Position numbers and translations under genes: made by a program
Notes under the pieces: model-generated
Told to the model about the DNA's origin: nothing
The model's input: only the letters and a program-made list of their open reading frames with translations
Database searches by the model: none
Part shown: piece by piece, positions 25,180 through 35,100 of the stretch
How the letters are laid out: the number at the start of each line of letters is the position of its first letter
Position numbering within the stretch: the first letter of the stretch is position 1
Assembly (NCBI GenBank): GCA_964596985.1
Contig: CAZQWG010000001.1
Span: forward strand, 186,001 to 250,000
DNA from: GCA-020345945 sp964596985
Lineage (GTDB): Archaea > Thermoproteota > Bathyarchaeia > RBG-16-48-13 > GCA-020345945
DNA length: 64,000 nucleotides
Direction: 5' to 3'

Positions 25180-26691
25180 GTGGCCGCCTTCGATATGAGA
25201 AAAGAAGAATCTAGAGAAGACCCGCAGAACGAGAGACAGGCACACCACGGCATCATTCCCCTACACATGCCAGATCGCAGAGATCTCCTCGACGCACTCG
25301 TAATACTCGGGACCAGTTTGCTAGCCTTTATCATCCGAGCCGGAAGGCTTTCCGGCTACTCTGGTGAAGACGACTCGGCCTATGTCGCCGCCTGCGGACT
25401 CATCCTCAAAGGCTACGAACCCCACAGAGATTTCTTCCTTGCACACCCCCCAGGGTTCTTCTACTTTACAGCTTCGCTCTGGAGACTCATGGCTTTGGAA
25501 AACCCAGAAACTATGTGGCAAGTAGCCAAGACAATAAGTTTTCTGTCTTTCCTCGGGGTCGGAATAGTACTCTACCTACTTTGCAGGAATATCCTAAAGA
25601 ACAGGGTGGCAGGACTACTTGCTCTTCTAATCTACCAGTTGAGCTCACAGAGCCTCCAGTTCTCAACCGCGTGCGCACCTCAACTGCCTGCGACGTTTCT
25701 CATCGTTGTTTCCGTCTATCTTCTCTTGGACGCGCCGCCCAAGACTAGAGGCAGATTCTTCATTCTTGGTTCGCTGCTTGGATTAGCACTCGTAACAAGG
25801 TTGTCTGCACTCTACCTGCTCCCCACCGTCCTACTATACTCAGCACTGGAATCAAGACAGAGAGGGACTGGAGGGAGAGAACTCGCGTTTGCTCTCGTCG
25901 GGTTCCTAATCCCACCGTTGGCTGTGATTCTGACGGCCCCGTTGGAGAAGCTCTGGTTCGATCTTGTACTCTTCCATTTCTTGAAGGGCGAGGCGACGAT
26001 AGGCGCAAAGATCGAGAAGTTTCTATCGATTCTTGCGAACCGGGAATTTCCTCACCTATTCGGATTGGTCAGTGCACCGTACACTTTGACCAAGCGAGAC
26101 GCAAGACTCAACCTCCTACTAGGACAAGGGATACTGTTGTTGGGTCCTTACTTCATGCAGGCCACCTCAGGCGCCCACGTTCTCATAGAGTCTTCCCCGT
26201 TCTTCGCGGTCCTCTCGGCGATCACTCTCTCCGAGACAGCGAAATCAGTCATCGACAAGAGACGCACGTTCTTCACCGTCTGCCTATCGATCCTGCTTGC
26301 GTCGACGACGATAATAGGCGTCCCACCGACGCTAGCGACACTTTCCGAGACCATCCAAGAGACAGCCATTGAAGGCAGGGTTTACCGGAAGTTGGTGAAG
26401 ATAGTGGAGAGAGAGACAGACGAGGAGGATACGGTCTTCAGTCAGATCCCCATTGTACCGTTCTTGGCTGGAAGGAACTATCCGCCATTCATCGATACCT
26501 CCCAGGAAGCCGCAACCGCCGGGATCTATTCTTCTGAAACGGTCAAGGATCTGATTATTCGCTATGAAGTCAGATTGCTGATAGTCAGATACAGAATAGG
26601 AGATGAGCTGTCCGACTTCCTCCGGAGTCAAGGATTCGCGAAAGTAGAGAATCTTGGAGGTTACTGGGTGTACATCAGAGACATAGACTAA
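25180..26691 (+). CDS. Membrane glycosyltransferase, PMT/GT39-GT83 type (copy 2)
   Basis: 503 aa from GTG 25180; an ATG at 25195 is the alternative start. Same design as the preceding gene: a membrane helix after a short basic leader, then GYSGEDDSAYVAACGLILKGYEPHRDFFLAHPP with the acidic pair, NPETMWQVAKTISFLSFLG, CRNILKNRVAGLLALLIYQLSS, and a soluble C-terminus. The paired blocks (TMW-AK-IS-LSF, CRN, PQL-TFL) show the two arose by duplication. It probably acts in the same surface-glycan or protein glycosylation pathway on a different acceptor or sugar. Confidence 0.85.
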   Translation: MAAFDMRKEESREDPQNERQAHHGIIPLHMPDRRDLLDALVILGTSLLAFIIRAGRLSGYSGEDDSAYVAACGLILKGYEPHRDFFLAHPPGFFYFTASLWRLMALENPETMWQVAKTISFLSFLGVGIVLYLLCRNILKNRVAGLLALLIYQLSSQSLQFSTACAPQLPATFLIVVSVYLLLDAPPKTRGRFFILGSLLGLALVTRLSALYLLPTVLLYSALESRQRGTGGRELAFALVGFLIPPLAVILTAPLEKLWFDLVLFHFLKGEATIGAKIEKFLSILANREFPHLFGLVSAPYTLTKRDARLNLLLGQGILLLGPYFMQATSGAHVLIESSPFFAVLSAITLSETAKSVIDKRRTFFTVCLSILLASTTIIGVPPTLATLSETIQETAIEGRVYRKLVKIVERETDEEDTVFSQIPIVPFLAGRNYPPFIDTSQEAATAGIYSSETVKDLIIRYEVRLLIVRYRIGDELSDFLRSQGFAKVENLGGYWVYIRDID

Positions 26692-26829
26692 CCCAAACAC
26701 TTAACGCTCGCCAACAGTATTCCTCGTAAGACCGCCTTGACACGGTAAAATCGGAAAAGTTTATGAGCAGATCTCTTGGCAAATACTTGAAGACCGATAT
26801 GAAACAGGTCCACAAGACACTTCGGTAGG

Positions 26830-27426
26830 ATGCGAAACTTGAGTCAAAAAAAGGAGCAGAACCAGGAGATAAAACTATTCGGCGAATGGGACTACGAGGG
26901 TGTAACCGTCGAAGATCCTGGACTGAAACGGTATATCTCATTCAAACCCATATTCATACCCCATACGGCGGGCCGACATGAGCACCAGAGGTTCCAGAAG
27001 TCTCAGACACCCATAGTGGAACGGCTCGTGAACAATCTAATGCGTCCCGGTCACGCGGGAGGAAAGAAGGCTCGATCGATAAAGATAGTTGAGAACGCGC
27101 TGAGAATAATCAACCTGAAAACCGGGAAAAACCCTCTTGAACTGTTAGTCAAGGCTATCGAGAACTCCGCTCCTCGAGAAGACACCACAAGGGTAAGTTA
27201 CGGAGGAGTAGCCTACCATGTGGCAGTCGATATTTCCCCCCAACGTCGTGTGGACCTAGCTCTACGCTTCATAGCCGAGGCGGCACGTAAGTCGGCCTTC
27301 GGAACACCCAAACCCCTTGACGAGTGTCTAGCCGACGAGATCATAATGGCCTCAGCCGACGACAGCAGAAGCTACGCTATCTCGAAGAGGAACGAGATGG
27401 AAAGAATCTCTTACTCATCAAGATAG
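26830..27426 (+). CDS. rps7: Small ribosomal subunit protein uS7
   Basis: 198 aa, typical of archaeal S7. Core blocks: GRHEHQRFQKSQTPIVERLVNNLMRPGHAGGKK, KIVENALRIINLKTGKNPLELLVKAIENSAPREDTTRVSYGG, and VDLALRFIAEAARKSAFGTPKPLDECLADEIIMA. It organises the 3' major domain of 16S rRNA. A TATA-like AAAAGTTTATG lies about 70 bases upstream. It is convergent with rps12, 30 bases apart. In most archaea rps12 and rps7 are consecutive on one strand, so an inversion has occurred. Confidence 0.97.
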   Translation: MRNLSQKKEQNQEIKLFGEWDYEGVTVEDPGLKRYISFKPIFIPHTAGRHEHQRFQKSQTPIVERLVNNLMRPGHAGGKKARSIKIVENALRIINLKTGKNPLELLVKAIENSAPREDTTRVSYGGVAYHVAVDISPQRRVDLALRFIAEAARKSAFGTPKPLDECLADEIIMASADDSRSYAISKRNEMERISYSSR

Positions 27427-27456
27427 AAAAACAGCAGGCAGTAGAAGCCCGGCAAT

Positions 27457-27900
27457 CTACCGCATCGGCTTCTCTTTCTTGCCTAAGATCAACGATTGCA
27501 GAGAGACCCCGTTGACCGAGACCACCTTGTATCTCACGCCGGGAAGATCACCGTAGCTCTTACCCTTGGGACCACCGATGCCGTCGATAACGACCTCGTC
27601 GTGCTCGTCGATGTAATTCAATGCGCCGTCCCCAGGAAGAAAAGCTGTGACTTGCCTCCCATTCTTAATCAACTGTAGACGAACACATTTCCTGATCGCG
27701 CTGTTCGGCTGTCGGCTTTCAATCCCGACCTTCTCAAGAACTATACCCCTCGCCTGAGGCGCAGCCTCCAGGGGATCAGCTTTCACGTCCAAGGAGAGTG
27801 TTCGACGCTTGAAGGGGGTATACTTCCATCTTGCATGCTTCCTCTTGCGAGCCATCTTCCTGGCAGCAAACATCCCCTTCGGCGACTTGGACCCGGTCAA
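27457..27900 (-). CDS. rps12: Small ribosomal subunit protein uS12
   Basis: 147 aa from TTG 27900, which gives the expected SPKGMFAARKMARKRKHARWK start; an ATG at 27873 would cut it short. The decoding-centre loops are intact: GIESRQPNSAIRKCVRLQLIKNG and GIGGPKGKSYGDLPGVRYKVVSVNGVSL. A TATA-like stretch at about 27950-27962 gives it its own promoter. It is 3.3 kb from nusA, separated by a permease and a small membrane protein, so the usual nusA-rps12 linkage is broken. Confidence 0.97.
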   Translation of the reverse strand: MTGSKSPKGMFAARKMARKRKHARWKYTPFKRRTLSLDVKADPLEAAPQARGIVLEKVGIESRQPNSAIRKCVRLQLIKNGRQVTAFLPGDGALNYIDEHDEVVIDGIGGPKGKSYGDLPGVRYKVVSVNGVSLQSLILGKKEKPMR

Positions 27901-28015
27901 TCCTATCTTATCCCTTCAGCACGGAATCGGTGTAATCTCCGTGCCTCCGTTTAATATATACATTTTCTTTCCAAGGCAGATCTGTACAGAAGAATCCGAT
28001 AACGATTTTGCCAAC

Positions 28016-28204
28016 CTAGTCTCCGAAGAGAAGCGACATTAACAAAACGGAACAAGGAATGACGAAAACGGCGGCCAAGAGAACGACGAGAGCCAACGAC
28101 GGTAACAGGGTAAGTGAACCCAGCGCCTCGATCAGTCTCGGCTTACCGAAGAAGAAAATCAGAGCCCAAACGACGGCAAGTAGGGCAGCCTTGGTCTTGC
28201 TCAC
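28016..28204 (-). CDS. Small two-helix membrane protein
   Basis: 62 aa from GTG 28204, with GGTGA about six bases upstream. Two hydrophobic segments (ALLAVVWALIFFFG and LLPSLALVVLLAAVFVIPCSVLLMSLLF) are joined by KPRLIEALGSLT. No family recognised. It lies between the large permease and rps12 on the same strand and could be an accessory of the permease; this is only position-based. Confidence 0.45.
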   Translation of the reverse strand: MSKTKAALLAVVWALIFFFGKPRLIEALGSLTLLPSLALVVLLAAVFVIPCSVLLMSLLFGD

Positions 28205-28343
28205 ACCGTTTCACCGACAAGAGGAACCGTTGATCGAAGCCCAATAAAAGCATTCTTGAAAAAAAGTCGCGTCAACCGTCTATCATACGTGGATGACGGC
28301 TCCGATCTTCGGTGAGACGTGTACCTCTGAACTCTTCCAGGAG

Positions 28344-31064
28344 TCAGCCTCCTCTCTCATGAAGCAGTTCGTTGGGTGTGAGCCTACGCAACACCAAGGT
28401 CGGATAGACCGTACTCAACAGAGAGGTTGCAAGGGAAACAGTGAAAAGGTTGAGCACCCTCTCCTGCCCCAACAGCGGCGGGATCGGGAAGCCTTCCATA
28501 CCCATTACATTGGCTACGTGTCTCCACGAAAAGTAGCCCCCCACATAGCCTATTAGGAAAGCCACGACCGCCAAGAACGCGACCTCAGAAACCACCATCA
28601 GCGTAATCTGTGTCTCCGACATTCCAATCGCCTTTAAGAGCCCGAATTCACGGCGTCTCACACGAAGGTTGATGAAAAGAACCTGGGAGATACCTATGAC
28701 CGTGATTCCGAGAGAGAAGAGAAACGATGCCCTAAAGACATTGAAGATAACGTCGATATTGCCGGCGTATTGTTCGGCAAGATTCTCTCTTGTCAATATC
28801 TTCTCTATATCGTAGGAGTCTTCGAACTCCTCAAGGATCACATCCCGCGTCTCCTCCAGATCCGTGCCGGGCTTCGTCTCGATCAAGATGACGGTTGCAA
28901 GTGTCTGTTCTTCGCTGTTATCTTCCTTCACCAAATGGTCCTCCAAACGAAACTGGGGATGAAGATACCCCCAATTGCTGTAAGGGGTTATACAGACCTT
29001 GTCGAGCGGGGCGCCACCAATCGTGAAATACTGGAGAGGCGCAGTCTCCACGAGACCAATGACACGTAGCCTCTCAAGGACGGACTGACTGTACTCTGCA
29101 CCCTGATCATCGTAAGAGGTCTCAGTCACCTCTATCGCAATGTCGTCGCCGATCTGAACATTCAGGACCCCGGCAAGCGACCGTGTCACGACACAGACCC
29201 TTGGTTCATTGAGGAGAAGCAGGACGACATCGCTCGGTGTCTCGGACGAGAACTCAAGTGCTACGGCATCGAAGAAACTCGATTCAATCAACATGAGGCT
29301 TCCTTCAGAGTTATACTTCTTGTAGTCCCCAGGATTGCCTAGCACCTGCCTATCAACGTAGACAGGGGTTGCCGTCTCCACGTCTACCCTACCGCGAAGA
29401 TTGAGGATCTCTTCAGCAAGTTCTTTCTCAAAGTTGCCATCGGAGACAACGATGAGATCTGCCCCCAGAAAACCTCCTAGACTACTCTCGATCCCGCGGA
29501 CAAGATTAACCTCGATTCCCGACATCGTGATGAGGAAAGACATCGAGGTTGAAAGCAGGAGGAGGCACATCACAGTCCTCGTGAAATTGCGTCCCATGTT
29601 CCTCCCCGTGATGGTGCCAATCTTGTAGAAGAGGAAGGAAAGGAAGATCCCGAGGGTTCTCCTACCCCTACGGATCAGATAACCAACAATACAACTCAAC
29701 CCCATAACCATCAGGGCTGCCAACATGACGAAGACCATGCCGCCCTCAGGGATTGGGGCGAATCGCCGTATAGAATCGGGGAGAAGCGGATAGTTACCTA
29801 TCCCAAACAGGATCAGACCGAGAAGAAGTATGCCTGAATCATCTTTCCTACCGGAAGACCACTCGGTAGCCAAACAGGAAGCGATCTCTCCTCTCCCAGC
29901 ACGAACGGCAGGAACCATCCCTCCGAGAGACGAGGCAACAACCCCGACCTGAAGCCCCCATAACAAGAGAACCGCATCAACCGAAAAGGTCAGTGTCGCC
30001 TCAAGCAGGGAACCCAAGACGTATCTGAGAAGAAAGTAACCGAACACGGTTCCGATCGCCACGCCTGCAAGGCTAGCGATGAGACCGACGGTAAAGGTTT
30101 CGAGAAAGAAGATCCAGAAAACTTGAAACGTGGAGGCCCCCAGCGTCCTGATAATACCTATCTCACGAGTCCTCTCCTCCACGTTCATAAGACCGGTGTT
30201 AAACGTGACCACGGCAACAAGTATCAAGGAAAGCTTCTGTGTAAGGCCGAGGCCGTCTCTAAGCCCAGAGATAGCATTCCTGTAATGATTCAGCAGCGAC
30301 TCTTTCAATGCAACCGCGGTGAAACCGGTCCCCAGGATTCTTTGAATCTCGTCAGCAATCCTCGGGCCTTCTTCGATATCTGAGACCTTGACGATCGCGT
30401 AGTCGACATGATAGTCTTTGTAGATGTAAGGAAGATCGCGTTCAGCCTTGTTGAAGAGAAAACGCGCGGCAGCCATATCAACATATACAGAGTAGAGATC
30501 ACGCGTCGAGATCGAGATCTTGTGAGGCTCAAGAATCCCGACAATAGAATATGTGAAGTCAGTCCTCTTGACCCCGTGTTTAGTATTGTTATACGTGTAT
30601 ATGTGTGTAAAACTACCGATCTCGGGATCACCGATCCTCTCGTCCACAACGCAAACCTTCTTTCCAGTGAGATCCCTCGACCCCTCAATTCTGGTATAGA
30701 TAGTGTCTTGAAAGTCGAAGTCGTCCGGAGTCACACCCACAATATACGCGTCCCCCTCATAGCCTTCTAGGGAAACCGGCATGGTCTGGACGACACGAGG
30801 AGAGACGGCTGCAACCCCAGGAATCTCTCTGAGAGGATCTAGCTTCGTAACCTTGAACGGCCGCTTCGAGCATCTTACAACGATATCGATGCTGCCAGCC
30901 GACTCGACGAGTATCCGATCCATCTGGGAATAGACGCTAACGAAAGAGAGGTCGACTCCAACGGTCAGCGTAACACCTACAACTATTGCCAGGGCCAGCA
31001 TAACGTTCCGCATCCTTCTCCTACGAATCCCACGGAGAACAAAGGTCGACAGATCGAACATCAC
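28344..31064 (-). CDS. Large FtsX-type ABC transporter permease
   Basis: 906 aa (ATG at 31061 is equally likely). It starts with a cytoplasmic RGIRRRRMRNVML signal and a membrane helix, then a large extracytoplasmic domain. A three-helix FtsX core follows (LSLILVAVVTFNTGLMNVEERTREIGIIRTLGAS). A second membrane block and second extracytoplasmic domain come next, then a final FtsX core (LRVRRREFGLLKAIGMSETQI). This is the MacB/LolE-like mechanotransmission fold, doubled. Such permeases need a cytosolic ATPase, and none is next to it. It is inserted between nusA and rps12 on the same strand. Substrate unknown; lipoprotein, peptide or envelope stress roles are typical. Confidence 0.85.
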   Translation of the reverse strand: MMFDLSTFVLRGIRRRRMRNVMLALAIVVGVTLTVGVDLSFVSVYSQMDRILVESAGSIDIVVRCSKRPFKVTKLDPLREIPGVAAVSPRVVQTMPVSLEGYEGDAYIVGVTPDDFDFQDTIYTRIEGSRDLTGKKVCVVDERIGDPEIGSFTHIYTYNNTKHGVKRTDFTYSIVGILEPHKISISTRDLYSVYVDMAAARFLFNKAERDLPYIYKDYHVDYAIVKVSDIEEGPRIADEIQRILGTGFTAVALKESLLNHYRNAISGLRDGLGLTQKLSLILVAVVTFNTGLMNVEERTREIGIIRTLGASTFQVFWIFFLETFTVGLIASLAGVAIGTVFGYFLLRYVLGSLLEATLTFSVDAVLLLWGLQVGVVASSLGGMVPAVRAGRGEIASCLATEWSSGRKDDSGILLLGLILFGIGNYPLLPDSIRRFAPIPEGGMVFVMLAALMVMGLSCIVGYLIRRGRRTLGIFLSFLFYKIGTITGRNMGRNFTRTVMCLLLLSTSMSFLITMSGIEVNLVRGIESSLGGFLGADLIVVSDGNFEKELAEEILNLRGRVDVETATPVYVDRQVLGNPGDYKKYNSEGSLMLIESSFFDAVALEFSSETPSDVVLLLLNEPRVCVVTRSLAGVLNVQIGDDIAIEVTETSYDDQGAEYSQSVLERLRVIGLVETAPLQYFTIGGAPLDKVCITPYSNWGYLHPQFRLEDHLVKEDNSEEQTLATVILIETKPGTDLEETRDVILEEFEDSYDIEKILTRENLAEQYAGNIDVIFNVFRASFLFSLGITVIGISQVLFINLRVRRREFGLLKAIGMSETQITLMVVSEVAFLAVVAFLIGYVGGYFSWRHVANVMGMEGFPIPPLLGQERVLNLFTVSLATSLLSTVYPTLVLRRLTPNELLHERGG

Positions 31065-31251
31065 ATGTCCCTACTAAGATGCGGTTAAAACGGCTCTATT
31101 ACGGTTGGAACCAACGAAGAGACAAACACCCGTCATAACATAGACTAAATAGTACTACCATATAGGGGGTTGGGAGGCATCGATCGGAACCGGCAGGTCA
31201 ACACGTGCAAACCAATATTTCGCTCTACTGTACACCCTGCCCCAAGAGAGC

Positions 31252-31689
31252 CTATGTTATGACTACGTCGTCTATCTGGAAGTATCTCTTCGCAAAGAGC
31301 CGCGCCTTCTCTGCGTTCTTACCGTTCTTGCCGATCGCAACGCCCTTATCCCTGGGTTCGATATTGACTATCGCGACCTTACGACCGTCAGGTCTCTCCA
31401 TTATCCTGATCTCCCTGACCTTCGCGGGAGAGAACGAGTTTCGGATGAAGACGCTGGGGGCGTCGGCGTATTCGACCACCTCAACATCCTTTGCGATCAT
31501 CTTGTGAAGGAGCTTGATTCGCGAGCCTTTCTTCCCTATGGCAAGCCCTACATCACCGGGTTTTACGACGAATATGACCCGATCGGTCTTCTCGTCTATC
31601 ACGCAGTCTCTCACGGTGGCTCCGGTGACATTCTCGAAGAGGGCGATATACCTCATCTCTTCGCCAGTGAGTTTTATTCCGCTAGCCAT
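31252..31689 (-). CDS. nusA: Archaeal NusA-like KH-domain transcription factor
   Basis: 145 aa, the short archaeal form with only two KH domains (no S1 or N-terminal domain). KH motifs are visible as VKPGDVGLAIGKKGSRIKLLHKMI and IEPRDKGVAIGKNGKNAEKARLFAKRY. It binds RNA and probably takes part in elongation or termination. It overlaps rpl30e by 8 bases in the canonical rpoB-rpoA-rpl30e-nusA order. Confidence 0.95.
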   Translation of the reverse strand: MASGIKLTGEEMRYIALFENVTGATVRDCVIDEKTDRVIFVVKPGDVGLAIGKKGSRIKLLHKMIAKDVEVVEYADAPSVFIRNSFSPAKVREIRIMERPDGRKVAIVNIEPRDKGVAIGKNGKNAEKARLFAKRYFQIDDVVIT

Positions 31690-32044
31690 CCCCGCCTCCC
31701 TCCACGAGTCTCAGGATATCCGAGTCTCCCGGTTCCCGTATGACCAACGCTGCAACGGCAAAAGGTTTCCCGCACGCCTCACCTAGATCGATAGAAGACC
31801 CGGGGTAGCTGTAAACCCTTAGACCGGACATCTCAGCGTAGTTGGCTATCTTCCCCTTCTTCTCTCTGGGGCAGTCCTGCGATACTATGACCAGCTTACC
31901 TCGACCGTTGACAACAGCGTCGATCGTCTTCTCGGACCCCAAGACTACCTTACCCGTCTGGGCGGCAATCAACACGCTTTTGTTCAGGTCGACAAACGAC
32001 AAGGTCTTTTCATCGCCAATCCGTGAAGCTTCCATCGAGCCCAC
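31682..32044 (-). CDS. rpl30e: Ribosomal protein eL30
   Basis: 120 aa. It shows the L7Ae/L30e RNA-binding fold: AAQTGKVVLGSEKTIDAVVNGRGKLVIVSQDCPREKKGKI, then YSYPGSSIDLGEACGKPFAVAALVIREPGDSDIL. A short N-terminal extension (about 15 residues) precedes the core, so an internal start is possible. It lies between rpoA and nusA as in many archaea. Confidence 0.94.
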   Translation of the reverse strand: MGSMEASRIGDEKTLSFVDLNKSVLIAAQTGKVVLGSEKTIDAVVNGRGKLVIVSQDCPREKKGKIANYAEMSGLRVYSYPGSSIDLGEACGKPFAVAALVIREPGDSDILRLVEGGGDG

Positions 32045-32136
32045 CGGCTCGATAGCTCATATTAGGGTTGAGCAGTACTGATAAAACTTTCCGGCAAAGG
32101 CGACGCACGGGTGGAACACCTCTGCCCCCGAGAACA

Positions 32137-35100
32137 TTACTTATTGGCCTTCGAAGGCGCCCCCATGTAGAGATCGATGAGTCCAGTGCCCACAGGCACC
32201 ATCTGACCGATAATCACGTTCTCAGCGATACCGGTCAACCCATCCGTCAACCCTCTGACTGCTGCACTGGTCAAGGTTGGAACCGTAATCTCGAACGCAG
32301 CCCGCGCAAGAATACTCGACTTCTCTCCTGAAACACCGTGCCGACCGATCTGTCTGACTTCACCCGTCGTCGTCATCACATCCGCGACCAACATCACGTG
32401 GCGGATGTCGACATCGAGCCCCTGCTCTTCAAGAACCCCCTTTGCCTCCCGAATAATCGCGTTTCGCGCCGCTTCGATTCCCAGGGTGGCGGCGATTTCA
32501 TGGATATGATTGGTCACCGTCCGCGTAGGATCCACTCCGGGTACTTCGAGTACCGATGAAAGGTTTGAGCCGTCGGTGCGTATCACCCACTCGCCCTCCT
32601 CTTTGGCTACAAGCACACGTTGAATGTCTGGCACGCCTTTCACGTCGATGGAAGTCGACTGGTCAGACAGCTTCTTCAAGTCAACCTTCTTGAGATCGGT
32701 AGGAATCGCGTAGATCCTGTTCCCCTCAAGGCTGACTTCACAGTTCGAAAGCTGTATTGCGTTCGCTACTTCTGCAGGACTCACCCCTTGCTCTTTCAGC
32801 AGCGTCGGGCTGAACTCCATGACAACAGCCTGCCGTTCAGGGTCCAGATAGATGGACTCGGCGAGTTCTTGAATATTCACGTGGACCAGTTTCTGGCCGA
32901 TCTGCTCAGCCTCAGCCCTTGTGGATGAGCGTTTCTTCAGTCTGATGGTCATGATAGGTGTAGAGGGGGCTCTCCTAGCATCCACGATCTCGATGAGCCG
33001 AGGCAACCCCAGCGTCACGTTCTGCTCCTTAACACCTGCATAGTGGAAGGTTCGAAGCGTCATCTGAGTCCCGGGTTCGCCGATAGATTGAGCCGCTACT
33101 ATACCTACCGCCTCACCGGGCTCCACAAGCGCTTTAGTGTAGTCCTCCACTGCCTGGGAGATCGCCTGATCAACGGCGGGTCGGCTAAGCTTCGCGGCCA
33201 AGATATTCTCCCTCAACTCTTCGATCGGGAGCGGGGTTAGTTTCCCCTCTATCTCACTCAACCGTTTCTCCACGTATCTCTCTGAGGCGGGTTTCCCGGG
33301 GGCCCTAGAGATCCCCACTCTCTCCACGAGACGCCCTATACTGACCGCTTTTCCATGATCGCTCTTCGCCGGGTCAACCCCGTCCTCGCCGTACCTGAAT
33401 TGAACGATACTACCATCCGGGTCGCGAACCGTGTCGTCGTACTCCACCCTAAGATACTCCAAGGCATTGATTAGGCGTCTCTGCATGTATCCGCTCTGTT
33501 GCGTACGAACCGCCGTGTCAACTAGACCTTCACGGCCACCCATTGCATGGAAGTAGAACTCGATCGGATTCAACCCTGTCCTATAGCTCGAGTAGACGAA
33601 TCCACGGGCCCGTGGACTGGAGTCACCGGACTTGAAGTGTGCTAGGGTCCTGTCCCTGTATCCTCTCAGAATCCGCTTTCCACGGACCGATTGTTGACCG
33701 ACGCAGGCAGCCATCTGCCCAATGTTAAGACTGGACCCCCTGGCACCAGTCTTGGTCATCACCATACCGTTGTTCTCTAGGCTGAAGTAGTCATCCGCGA
33801 TCTCTCCCGAACGATCCCTGGCCCGGGCAAGCTCGTTCATAACGAAGATCTCAAGAGACTCATTCAGGGTCTGACCAGGAAGCCGCTCGAGGGTTCCTTT
33901 CTGATACTTAGATATCAGCTCATAGACGTTTCTCTCTGCGGTGTCGATAGCCCCCTCGATCTTCTTCTGGGTCTTCTTGGAGAGGTCAAGATCCTCAAGA
34001 CCGTAAGAGAACCCTTTTTCGGTCAGGAAAGCGTTAACTAGCCTGCAGATAGCGACCATGAACCTCCTACCGACATCGGTGCCAAAGTCCTTGACTATAC
34101 GATGGTAGAGGCTCTCGGACCTCTCCGCACCGATCGCGTTCTTGTCGATCACCCCGCATTTGAGTTGGCCGTCCTTCACGACGACATAGGCGTCGTGCTT
34201 GCATTTCTCATTCAGACAAATAGAATGTTGGCGGCAGACACTCGCCCGGAGAACATAGTTGAAGCCTTTAGGCAGGAATAGACTAAAGATCTGTTTTCCG
34301 GTCCACATCGGCTCGGGACTCTTGACCGCTGGACTTGGGAGATCGCCTGTGTACCCTGCAGCGCTCAGTATACTGCAGACCTCCGGTTTATCCAAGAGAG
34401 TCGACTTCTTGGTAAGCAGATACGCAGCAGATATGAAATCCCTTATCGCGCCGATGATGGGTCCCCCGTACCGGGGGGAGAGAATCTGATCCTGAACCTG
34501 CATAAGCAGCCTGGCCTCTGTCTGCGCCTCCTCGCTTTGAGGTACGTGAAGATTCATCTCGTCTCCATCGAAATCTGCGTTATACGGGGGGCAGACACAT
34601 AGGTGAAGACGGAAGGTCTTGTACGGTAGAACCCGAACGAAATGCGCCATTATGGACATTCTGTGAAGCGACGGCTGCCGATTGAAGATCGCGATGTCTC
34701 CATCCTTGAGATGGCGTTCCACAATATAACCTGGGAGTATCGCCTCTGACACGCCTTCTCGTTCGACGACGAACTCGAGCCGGATCCGCTTTCCGTCGGG
34801 CCTCACGATGTAGAGGGCACCCGGATAATTATCTGGACCGTTCAGGATCAGCTTCTTCATTTCGTCCATATTCCAGTGGGTGACCTTGTCGGGTATCGAT
34901 AGCCGCATAGCAATGTCCCTTGGAACCCCGACCTCGCTGATATCCAGGTTTGGGTCGGGGGAGATGACTGTCCTAGCCGAGAAATCAACCCTCTTGCCGG
35001 AGAGGTTGCTTCTGAATCTGCCTTCCTTTCCCTTCAGGCGTTGAGAGATGGTCTTCAACGCTCTACCGGAGCGGTGTCTTGCAGGCGGAATACCTGAGGC

